Shown one piece after another: positions 44,815-51,802 of a stretch of DNA of 51,802 nt. The DNA is from DATCLA01 sp036564195 (lineage in GTDB: Bacteria; Bacillota; UBA4882; UBA8346). The stretch lies in contig DATCLA010000234.1 in assembly GCA_036564195.1 (NCBI GenBank), positions 1 to 51,802 of the forward strand, in the 5' to 3' direction. The translations under genes and the position numbers were made by a program. The notes under the pieces are model-generated. The model saw only the letters and a list, made by a program, of their open reading frames with translations, was not told the origin of the DNA and did not search any database. Numbering within the stretch: position 1 is the stretch's first letter; every line of letters begins with the position of its first letter.

Positions 44815-47142
44815 ATGAAACGGCTGATCAGACTATTGTTGCTGCTACTAGTTTTAGGCTATAGTTTTGGATCACAGCTCCGGATTGCGGCAGCAACCTA
44901 TAATTACGGCGAGGTATTGCAAAAAGCGATCTATTTTTATGAATGCCAGCAGTCCGGGCCCTTGCCTGAATGGAACCGGGTAGAATGGCGGGGCGATTCC
45001 GGAATGAACGACTATGTGCTGGGCGGCTGGTATGATGCGGGCGATCATGTAAAATTTGGCCTACCAATGTCTGCCTCAGCGGGAATGCTGGCTTGGGCTG
45101 CTTATGAATACCGGGATGCTTTTGAAACCGTGGGTCAATGGGAGACTCTGACTAATAATCTCCGTTTTGTCATGGATTATTTTGTAAAATGTCACCAAGG
45201 TAACACTTTTGTCTATCAGATTGGCGATGGCAGCGCCGATCATTCCTGGTGGGGACCGGTGGAAGTAATTGAAGAAAAGATGGACCGGCCTTATTATACC
45301 ACGACTGCTTCCTGTGTGACCGGCTGTACCGCCGCCACCTTGGCTATTGGTTACCTGGTTTTTAAGGACCCTACCTACTTAAAGCATGCCGAGGAACTGT
45401 TTATTATGGCCGACAGCACCAAAAGCGATGCCGGTTATACTGCGGCCAACGGTTACTATGCTTCGCATAGCGGTTTCTGGGACGAGCTGATCTGGGCGGC
45501 TACCTGGCTATATCTGGCCACCGGTGATGAGGCCTATCTCAGTAAAGCCGAAAGTTATGTGCCCAATCTATCGAAACAGGGCTATACTGCTGATGCGCCG
45601 ATTGAATATAAATGGACCCAAAGCTGGGACGACAAACGTTACGGAGCTTTACTGCTTTTGGCCAGAATTACCGGGAAACAGCTCTATATTGAGGCTACTG
45701 AAAGATACCTGGACTATTGGACAGTAGGATACAATGGCGAACGGATCACTTATACCCCCGGCGGACTAGCCTGGCTGGATACCTGGGGCTGCCTGCGTTA
45801 CGCCGCCAATACCGCCTTTATGGCTGCCATCTATAGCGATTGGGTAACCGATACCGTTAAAAAAACCCGTTATCAGAATTTTGTTAAGAGCCAAATTAAC
45901 TATATCTTAGGGAGCAATCCGCGGAACTCCAGTTATGTGGTGGGGTTCGGCAACAATCCGCCGCAACACCCGCACCACCGGACCGCTCACGGTTCTTGGT
46001 GCGCGCTGATGAATCAACCGGCTAACCACCGCCATATTATTTACGGTGCTTTGGTGGGTGGACCCGACTCAAATGATGCTTATAACGACGCCATTACCGA
46101 TTATATCTGCAATGAAGTTGCCTGTGACTATAATGCGGGGTTCATTGGCGCTTTGGCCAAGATGATCCAATGGTACGGCGGTTCATCACTGAAAAATTTC
46201 CCGCCGCCGGAAAAACGGGAACCGGAGATCTTTACCCAGATTTGCGCCAATACTTACGGTGCTTACTCGGAGATTCGCTTACAAATGAATAACCGTTCCG
46301 GCTGGCCGGCCCGGGTTAGCGACAAGTTGTCCTGCCGTTACTATGTAGATTTAACCGAAGTTTTTGCCAGCGGTTTAACCATTAACGATGTTCATGCCAA
46401 GATCTCAAGTACGATAGCGAAAATCTCCGGTTTTCAGCATTACCGGGGTAATATTTATTATGTAGTAATCGACTTCAGCGGGACCAAAATCTATCCCGGC
46501 GGGATGAACGAGTATTTTAAGGAGATCCAGTTTCAGATCGGCCTGACCTCGGGTCCCCCGTCAGGCTGGGATCCAACCAATGACTTCTCTTACCAGAGCT
46601 CGGGCCCGTCCACGTTTGTGATGGCGGAGAATATCCCAGTTTATGATCAGGGGGTGTTGGTCTTTGGTAAGGAGCCTGATGGTTCGGGAGTTACACCATC
46701 ACCGCATCCAACGGGGACAGTATCGCCGACCTCGATTCCTCCGACGGTACCGCCGACTCAAAGTCCCAGCCCGAGTCCGAGTCCGAGCCAGACTCCGGTT
46801 CCGACTCCGACCCTGACCGTAACCGGCGCTACAGTTAACTATTCAATGAACGACTGGGGTAGCGGCGCAACGGTCACCATTACCATTAGTAATATTGGGA
46901 CTGCTGCAATTAACAATTGGGAACTTAAGTTTAACTTCCCGGGGAATCAAAAGATCACCAACTTGTGGTGTGCCCAGTATTCCCAAAACGGCGCCGCAGT
47001 TACTGTGATTAATGAAGCCTGGAACGGTACAATTCCGCCCGGTGCCTCGGTTAGCTTTGGCTTTAATATCAGCTACAGCGGGACCAATGGCAGACCGACG
47101 CTATTTACCCTAAATGGGGTGCCGGTATCTTTAACAAATTAA
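44815..47142 (+). CDS. Secreted GH9 cellulase, GH9-CBM3c-CBM2 (second type)
   Basis: 775 residues from ATG 44815, seven bases after AAGGAGG; a GTG at 44797 is upstream of that site. Signal peptide about 1-25, GH9 about 27-455, CBM3c about 471-620, Ser/Pro linker, CBM2 about 671-775. Catalytic residues are Asp74, Asp77 (GGWYDAGDHVKFG) and Glu434 (NEVACDYNAGF). It is the close paralogue of the gene at 20016 (shared QQSGPLPEWNR, GYNGERITYTPGGLAW). Its CBM2 has lost both terminal cysteines (TGATVNY at the start, GVPVSLTN at the end) but keeps the one in LWCAQY, leaving a single unpaired thiol. Confidence 0.95.
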   Translation: MKRLIRLLLLLLVLGYSFGSQLRIAAATYNYGEVLQKAIYFYECQQSGPLPEWNRVEWRGDSGMNDYVLGGWYDAGDHVKFGLPMSASAGMLAWAAYEYRDAFETVGQWETLTNNLRFVMDYFVKCHQGNTFVYQIGDGSADHSWWGPVEVIEEKMDRPYYTTTASCVTGCTAATLAIGYLVFKDPTYLKHAEELFIMADSTKSDAGYTAANGYYASHSGFWDELIWAATWLYLATGDEAYLSKAESYVPNLSKQGYTADAPIEYKWTQSWDDKRYGALLLLARITGKQLYIEATERYLDYWTVGYNGERITYTPGGLAWLDTWGCLRYAANTAFMAAIYSDWVTDTVKKTRYQNFVKSQINYILGSNPRNSSYVVGFGNNPPQHPHHRTAHGSWCALMNQPANHRHIIYGALVGGPDSNDAYNDAITDYICNEVACDYNAGFIGALAKMIQWYGGSSLKNFPPPEKREPEIFTQICANTYGAYSEIRLQMNNRSGWPARVSDKLSCRYYVDLTEVFASGLTINDVHAKISSTIAKISGFQHYRGNIYYVVIDFSGTKIYPGGMNEYFKEIQFQIGLTSGPPSGWDPTNDFSYQSSGPSTFVMAENIPVYDQGVLVFGKEPDGSGVTPSPHPTGTVSPTSIPPTVPPTQSPSPSPSPSQTPVPTPTLTVTGATVNYSMNDWGSGATVTITISNIGTAAINNWELKFNFPGNQKITNLWCAQYSQNGAAVTVINEAWNGTIPPGASVSFGFNISYSGTNGRPTLFTLNGVPVSLTN

Positions 47143-47150
47143 CCTCTTTT

Positions 47151-47168
47151 TGCGGGGTTAAACCCGCA
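47151..47168 (+). promoter_or_regulatory. Short GC-rich hairpin after the last GH9 gene
   Basis: TGCGGG (47151-47156) pairs with CCCGCA (47163-47168). The T-run lies 5' of the stem, not 3', so it is not a standard terminator for the plus strand. Confidence 0.4.
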
Positions 47169-47188
47169 CTGACTTCATGACTGGCTGT

Positions 47189-47215
47189 TTGACAGAAACA
47201 TTTTTGGGATAGGTA
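47189..47215 (+). promoter_or_regulatory. Weak promoter candidate for the DUF362 gene
   Basis: A perfect TTGACA (47189-47194) is followed after 15 bp by TAGGTA (47210-47215). The spacing is short and the -10 poor. It is the only -35 match in the 195-bp gap before the DUF362 gene. Confidence 0.25.
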
Positions 47216-47337
47216 TCAGTTAAGCGCGGGGTGAAGGATATCAAGGCAATAACAGTCTGCTTTTGCCTCGCACTTTCTTCATATTAACTCACTGCCGACA
47301 GTTGGTATAAATCTGAAACAGAAGGAGATGATTTCAA

Positions 47338-50109
47338 ATGAAGCAAAATAATGAATTTTCAGCTAAGATCTGCCCTAAAACTGGTAAAGTGATTAAAATA
47401 AGCCGTTCTGACCAGGCCCGGCGGAGCTGGTGGTTTCCCATTGCCGGACTGATTGGGTTTATTTGGTTTGCAATCCGGGTAATTCCCAAACCAAGCCGGG
47501 CAACTTATCCGTGTCAAAGAGCGGCTTTTCCGTTAGCGGCTTCATTTATTCTTTGGTTAACCGGTTTATGCGGCGGAGCGCTGGCTTTCCGCCGACTGAA
47601 GCAGTACTTCTTAAAGTCATCTCGCCTAGTAGGGGCTCTCAGTATGCTGGCCTTGACTGCCATCACCTGCTTTACCCTTCATTTTTTGCCTGGTAAAGCC
47701 GACGCTGCACCGGTTCGTCTGGCAACCTCTACGGTAGCGATTGTCCAGTCCTCCCAAGCCAACGCCAGTAATATTCAATATGATGAGATTAGGTCGATGG
47801 TTCGAAAGGCAGTTGATTTAGCCGGGGGACTGTCCGGTATAGTCAAAAACGGTGATGTGGTAGTCATCAAGCCTAACCTGGTATCATACAACAGTAACGG
47901 CCGGATTCTAGCAGCAGAGGTCAACGGGAACACTACCGATTGGCGGGTTACCAAAGCAGTAGTGGAACTGGTCCGTGAGCTCAATCCCAGCGGTAAAATT
48001 TATATAATGGAAGGTTCATCAGTCCCGACCCAGGAAGCATTTAACATTCTAAAATATACCTCGGCTAATATCCCCGAAGCGGATCTGATTGTTCCGATCG
48101 AGACGGATAGCGGCGCTTGGCAGGATACTAACTCGACCGGACTAGTTAAGGTTAGTTTACCTGATGGCCTGCTCCATAAGGAATACTATCTGAACCGCAA
48201 GATTAAAGAGGCCGATGTGCTCATTAGCCTGTCATGCCTGAAGACCCATTGGAGTGCCGGTTTTACCGGAAGCTGTAAAAACATTGGGATTGGGGCAACC
48301 CCGGGTAACATTTACGGTATCTCTTCCGGTAATCCGCACCGTAATAATATGGTTACTCATGATAATACTGCCGGTGACCTTCATAAGTGGATCCGTGACT
48401 ACTATAAGTGCCGTCCGGCTGATTTTACCATCATAGATGGCCTGCAGGGATTGCAAAACGGGCCGATCAGTGCTAACAGTTCCGACCAGATGAATATGCG
48501 GTTGATCCTGGCCGGTAAAGATGCAGTAGCGGTAGATACCATCTGTGGGCTGGTCATGAACTGGGATCCGGAAAGCATTGATTATTTGAAATATTTAAAC
48601 AGTGACTCCCTTGGCAATTTAGACACAGCCTGCATTAATGTGGTAGGCAAAAAAGTTGATGAAGTGCGTAAAAGTTTTGCCGGTCGAACACCGGTGGCCG
48701 GAGGTTCCAAAATTACCGATACAGCTCCGCCAAGCTTGACGGTTAATTCGGTTTCACTCCAAGGTAGCATGTTGAATATCTCTTTGGCAACCAGTGCCGA
48801 CACTGTTAAAGTAGAGATCTATCTGGATGGTGTCTTGCAATTGCCGGTATCGGTCTCCAACTTTAGTAATATCACCATTAATACCAACGGGCTTGCCCCC
48901 GGGAGCCATACCGTGAGTGTTAACGCCTACGACCGTTTCTTGAACCGTGCCGAAAAGACGGTCACTGTTAACAGCCAGGGCAGTACTACTCCAGGCAATT
49001 CTCCCAGTCCTACTCCGCTAGTCCCCGGTAACTACAACGCTCCCCGGGCTGTTCAAGCTCCGGTCATTGACGGGCTGGGTAATGATAGTTGCTGGGCTGA
49101 GGCGTCCTGGAGCAGTATTAGTTTTGTCTGGCTGGGGAGCAGCCCGTCACCATCGGATTTCAGCGGCCGTTACAAGATAGTCTGGACCCCCGAGCGGCTC
49201 TACTATTTAGTTGAAATTACCGATGATGTTTTCTCAGCGCCCTATACCAATCCGTTGATTAATTATTATAACAATGACTGTGTGGAGTTGTTTATCGATG
49301 AAGATTGTTCCGGGGGCGAACATACTAACAACCATAACGCCTTTGCCTATCATATTCAACGTAATGGCGCTGTGACGGACAACTCAACCTCCGGAAACCC
49401 CAAGACCTTTAACGACCATGTTGAAGTACAAGTAACCCAAAATGGCAATGTCTATACCTGGGAAATTGCTGTAAAGGTCTTTCCGGATACTTATAATGAA
49501 AACAACAGCAACAATCAACCGGTTAATTTAACCGCCGGAAAAGTCCTCGGATTTGGAGTTGCCTACAATGACAACGACGGCGGCAGTACCCGGGAGAATT
49601 TTATCGGCTCAATGGAGATCTCCGGTACTGATAAAAACGTCGCTTATAAAAATGCCAGTGTCTTTGGGAAACTGCAATTAATCGATAACAGTACCGTGCC
49701 TTCTCCGTCAGCAACATCATCAGTAACAGCGTCGCCGCCGGAACCAACGGCGCTTACTCCCAGTCCAACTTCATCAGTTCCGCCAACCAATGGCTGTACG
49801 GTAACATATACAATCCAAAATGACTGGGGCAGCGGGGCCACGGTGAACGTTACGCTAAAAAATAACCAAACAACAGCGATTACTGGTTGGACTTTGGTCT
49901 GGAACTTTGGGGGTAACCAGAAAATTACCAACCTGTGGAACGGTACGTTTAACCAAAGCGGGACGGAGGTTACAGTAAAAAATGCCGCTTATAATGGGAC
50001 GATCGCTCCTAACGGCATGGTAACTTTCGGATTTAACCTGACGTACAGCGGGACCAATAGCAAACCGGCGAGTTTTAGGTTGAACGGTGCTGTTTGTCAG
50101 GTTCTATAA
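47338..50109 (+). CDS. Membrane-anchored DUF362 protein with Ig-like, CBM9-like and CBM2 domains
   Basis: 923 residues; AAGGAG lies 10 bases before the ATG. Three hydrophobic segments (about 31-49, 61-83, 96-116) flank the motif KPSRATYPCQRAAFPL. A possible cleavage site follows (KADAAPV). A DUF362 domain (about 132-455) shows VVIKPNLV, ADVLISLSCLKTHW, TGSCKNIGIG, IIDGLQGLQNGP and KDAVAVDTICG. An Ig-like domain (about 465-545), a CBM9-like domain (about 562-785, APVIDGLGNDSCWAEA), a Pro/Ser linker and a CBM2 (about 822-923) follow. DUF362 has no established activity; its name comes from ferredoxin-associated homologues, but no Fe-S cysteine cluster is present here. The CBM2 is the NLWNGT/AAYNGT subtype shared only with the gene at 17580. 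Topology predicts exposure outside the membrane. Confidence 0.9.
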   Translation: MKQNNEFSAKICPKTGKVIKISRSDQARRSWWFPIAGLIGFIWFAIRVIPKPSRATYPCQRAAFPLAASFILWLTGLCGGALAFRRLKQYFLKSSRLVGALSMLALTAITCFTLHFLPGKADAAPVRLATSTVAIVQSSQANASNIQYDEIRSMVRKAVDLAGGLSGIVKNGDVVVIKPNLVSYNSNGRILAAEVNGNTTDWRVTKAVVELVRELNPSGKIYIMEGSSVPTQEAFNILKYTSANIPEADLIVPIETDSGAWQDTNSTGLVKVSLPDGLLHKEYYLNRKIKEADVLISLSCLKTHWSAGFTGSCKNIGIGATPGNIYGISSGNPHRNNMVTHDNTAGDLHKWIRDYYKCRPADFTIIDGLQGLQNGPISANSSDQMNMRLILAGKDAVAVDTICGLVMNWDPESIDYLKYLNSDSLGNLDTACINVVGKKVDEVRKSFAGRTPVAGGSKITDTAPPSLTVNSVSLQGSMLNISLATSADTVKVEIYLDGVLQLPVSVSNFSNITINTNGLAPGSHTVSVNAYDRFLNRAEKTVTVNSQGSTTPGNSPSPTPLVPGNYNAPRAVQAPVIDGLGNDSCWAEASWSSISFVWLGSSPSPSDFSGRYKIVWTPERLYYLVEITDDVFSAPYTNPLINYYNNDCVELFIDEDCSGGEHTNNHNAFAYHIQRNGAVTDNSTSGNPKTFNDHVEVQVTQNGNVYTWEIAVKVFPDTYNENNSNNQPVNLTAGKVLGFGVAYNDNDGGSTRENFIGSMEISGTDKNVAYKNASVFGKLQLIDNSTVPSPSATSSVTASPPEPTALTPSPTSSVPPTNGCTVTYTIQNDWGSGATVNVTLKNNQTTAITGWTLVWNFGGNQKITNLWNGTFNQSGTEVTVKNAAYNGTIAPNGMVTFGFNLTYSGTNSKPASFRLNGAVCQVL

Positions 50110-50166
50110 AATACCTGGAATTAGATGCTCAATCGTAGTTGCTTAATTGAATAACGGAAAAACCAT

Positions 50167-50231
50167 AAAACTGTGAAAAAGACGGCATCCGGATTGTTTT
50201 GTCGGAACGGATTTCTTTTTCACAGTTTTTG
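50167..50231 (+). terminator. Rho-independent terminator closing the cellulase cluster
   Basis: AAAACTGTGAAAAAG (50167-50181) pairs with CTTTTTCACAGTTTT (50215-50229) around a smaller internal structure, ending in TTTTTG. It separates the cluster from perR. Confidence 0.8.
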
Positions 50232-50273
50232 TTGCAGAACTTGCTGGCAGAGTTGAAAGTTTTAGTTTTCGGC

Positions 50274-50301
50274 TTGACAGACCATTAAATTATGATAAAA
50301 T
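50274..50301 (+). promoter_or_regulatory. Sigma-A-type promoter of perR
   Basis: TTGACA (50274-50279) and TAAAAT (50296-50301) are separated by 16 bp, about 70 bp upstream of the perR start and just after the cluster terminator. Confidence 0.6.
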
Positions 50302-50323
50302 AGGAAATATAATTAATACAAAT

Positions 50324-50338
50324 TTAAAATAATAATAA
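50324..50338 (+). promoter_or_regulatory. Candidate PerR box
   Basis: TTAAAATAATAATAA matches the PerR consensus TTATAATNATTATAA at 12 of 14 defined positions. It lies about 23 bp past the -10, a suitable place for autorepression. The surrounding sequence is very AT-rich, so a chance match is possible. Confidence 0.4.
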
Positions 50339-50370
50339 ATTAGTAATAATTACCGGAAGAAGGTCTATCA

Positions 50371-50793
50371 GTGGACAGTCGGAACGCAAACTATGGAGCC
50401 AGCCTGATCAAGAAGGGGATTAAACCTTCGTATTCCCGGCTTAAAATATTGGAATATCTGATTAATCATCCGGTCCATCCCACTGCGGATCAAATCTATC
50501 AACACCTGATCGGAGAACTGCCGACTTTATCAAAGACTACAATCTATAATACTTTAAAACTCTTAGTCGATGCCGGGCTGGCGATGGTAGTGACTATTGA
50601 TGATACAGAAACCCGCTATGACGGCAATCCTACTCCTCATGGCCATTTTAAATGCAACGGATGTAGAGAGATCTATGATTTTAAGTTTGATGCCGACCAT
50701 TTAGTGATTGAGGATTTGGAAGGGTTTGTAATCAATACTAAAGATGTTTATTTTAGAGGTACTTGTCCAAAGTGCTTTAAAAATAAAGATTAA
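50371..50793 (+). CDS. perR: PerR-type peroxide-responsive repressor (Fur family)
   Basis: 140 residues from GTG 50371, with GGAAGAAGG upstream. The winged-helix half (about 15-85) has SRLKILEYL and SKTTIYNTLKLLVDAGL. The metal-binding half has RYDGNPTPHGHFKC, where the Asp of RYDG and the following His pair match the PerR-type regulatory site, and two CxxC motifs (CNGC, CPKC) for structural zinc. PerR senses H2O2 by metal-catalysed histidine oxidation and derepresses defence genes. The rubrerythrin gene begins 19 bp after the stop, so they form an operon. Confidence 0.92.
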   Translation: MDSRNANYGASLIKKGIKPSYSRLKILEYLINHPVHPTADQIYQHLIGELPTLSKTTIYNTLKLLVDAGLAMVVTIDDTETRYDGNPTPHGHFKCNGCREIYDFKFDADHLVIEDLEGFVINTKDVYFRGTCPKCFKNKD

Positions 50794-50812
50794 AAATTAG
50801 GAGGTAGTATTG

Positions 50813-51406
50813 ATGAAAAGTTTAAAAGGTACTAAAACTGCGGAAAATCTGTTGAAGGCTTTTGCCGGGGAATCCCAGGCGCGTAACAGGTACACCTATT
50901 ATGCTTCGGTGGCAGATAAGGAAGGTTTCAAGCAGATCAAAAATATCTTCATTGAAACCGCAGACAATGAGAAGGAACACGCTAAACGGTTTTATAAGTT
51001 TTTGCTTGCCGGACTCGAGGGAGAACTGCCGGCCACGATTGAAATTACCGCCGGTTACCCGGTGGCTCAAGGTTCAACCCTTGACAACCTAAAAGCCGCT
51101 GCCAGCGGTGAAAAAGAAGAATGGTCCGACCTTTATCCGTCCTTTGCCAAAGTGGCCGATGCGGAAGGCTTTTCGGAGATTGCTACTGCCTTCCGGATGA
51201 TTGCCACCGCCGAACAACGGCACGAAATCCGCTATAATAAATTGGCTGCCAATGTAGCTAACGGTACAGTTTTCAAAAAAGACGGCAAGGTGTTTTGGAA
51301 ATGCGGCAACTGTGGCTATGTTCACGAAGGGCCGGAAGCGCCGGAAAAGTGTCCTGCCTGTCTCCATCCCCAAGCCTATTTTGAGGTGTTTGTCGAAAAC
51401 TATTAA
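50813..51406 (+). CDS. rbr: Rubrerythrin
   Basis: 197 residues from ATG 50813, with TAGGAGG upstream. The di-iron four-helix domain carries the Glu/His ligands in AGESQARNRY, ETADNEKEHAK, ADAEGFSEIA and ATAEQRHEIRY. The C-terminal rubredoxin domain has CGNCGYVHEGPEAPEKCPAC. Rubrerythrin reduces hydrogen peroxide to water in anaerobes, using electrons from rubredoxin or NADH-linked reductases. Its position directly behind perR indicates peroxide-controlled expression. Length and domain order are standard. Confidence 0.97.
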   Translation: MKSLKGTKTAENLLKAFAGESQARNRYTYYASVADKEGFKQIKNIFIETADNEKEHAKRFYKFLLAGLEGELPATIEITAGYPVAQGSTLDNLKAAASGEKEEWSDLYPSFAKVADAEGFSEIATAFRMIATAEQRHEIRYNKLAANVANGTVFKKDGKVFWKCGNCGYVHEGPEAPEKCPACLHPQAYFEVFVENY

Positions 51407-51426
51407 TCGTTATTTTTGTCATTGCT

Positions 51427-51480
51427 TAAAAACCCAATATTCGGGGGAGAAAACCCCCGGATATTGGGTTTTATTATTTT
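51427..51480 (+). terminator. Rho-independent terminator after rubrerythrin
   Basis: AAAACCCAATAT and CGGGGG on the left pair with CCCCCG and ATATTGGGTTTT on the right around a short A-rich loop, followed by ATTATTTT. This is a long and strong stem. Confidence 0.9.
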
Positions 51481-51802
51481 CTAATGCTCCCGGGATAGAG
51501 CAACTGTTCTGTGTCTGCTGCAGAATAAAATCAGCCATTCCAATCTAAATTTATAAATTTACCTAAGTAACGCAGAACAATTGCAACATGGTTTAAAACA
51601 GTCGGTAGATCAAAATGAATCGCTAAATGAATGGTAAATAGTTGACGACAATTGATTTTAAAATTTATTAATTACCGGTAAAATCTTCTTCGTTAAGTAA
51701 CCGGTCCCGTTTACCGGCGGGACGGGCTGCTGGAATTTTGAAATAATTGACCGATGCCGCTCAAAAATATAGGAATAAACTGGCTATTAAGACATATTAA
51801 GC
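51481..51802. other. AT-rich end of window without recognisable features
   Basis: No coding region with a ribosome site, RNA gene or clear promoter is visible in the last 322 bp. A gene may begin beyond the edge. Confidence 0.5.

Noticed and set aside
15953..50109. Possible cellulosome locus
   Set aside because: No cohesin or type I dockerin pair was found; the DPDGDG loop at 36310 is a single insertion inside a GH9 domain, not a dockerin.

Overview
The window looks like chromosome from a diderm, anaerobic, cellulose-degrading Firmicute (a Limnochordia/Hydrogenispora-like or similar lineage is my guess; no rRNA is present to settle it). The clues are strong AAGGAGG ribosome sites with several TTG/GTG starts, a PerR-rubrerythrin oxidative-stress pair, a menaquinone methyltransferase, and outer-membrane machinery: a TpsB/FhaC-type porin and a Skp/OmpH-like protein.

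Layout. (1) 1-6630: a two-partner secretion locus with the 3' part of a giant filamentous exoprotein (TpsA, cut by the window edge), its TpsB transporter, an unrecognised 102-residue protein and a Skp-like periplasmic chaperone. (2) 6631-7541: a gene-poor stretch with a candidate cyclic-di-GMP-I riboswitch whose 3' strand overlaps a terminator. (3) 7542-15178: housekeeping genes: carB, menG (minus), a subtilase without a signal peptide, and prfC (minus). (4) 15179-15952: a long untranslated leader. (5) 15953-50109: a 34-kb run of same-strand genes for secreted polysaccharidases. (6) 50274-51480: perR and rubrerythrin, with a promoter, a PerR-box candidate and terminators.

The polysaccharidase cluster encodes a GH5_7 mannanase, seven GH9 cellulases (five with CBM3c or a CBM3c-CBM3b tandem, one with PA14), a GH48 cellobiohydrolase, a GH74 xyloglucanase, a GH3 beta-glucosidase/exoglucanase, a GH5 endoglucanase, a GH5_8-like mannanase with a discoidin domain, a mannanase pseudogene, a membrane-anchored parvulin foldase and a DUF362 protein. 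Thirteen of these proteins end in a family 2 cellulose-binding module (CBM2) behind a Pro/Thr/Ser linker. There are no dockerins or cohesins, so this is a free-enzyme, CBM2-tagged system rather than a cellulosome. Together it covers endo, processive and exo attack on cellulose, xyloglucan and mannan, plus final oligosaccharide cleavage.

The most unusual gene is the last of the cluster (47338-50109). It joins N-terminal membrane segments, a DUF362 domain of unknown function, an Ig-like domain, a CBM9-like domain and the same CBM2 tag carried by the cellulases. It puts an uncharacterised, possibly redox-linked domain at the cellulose surface. Eleven of the 13 CBM2s also carry an extra cysteine next to a binding-face tryptophan, and neighbouring CBM2 coding regions share long identical tracts that suggest gene conversion. 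Several intergenic gaps hold stable hairpins without U-tracts, suggesting mRNA processing or stabilisation within long transcripts.
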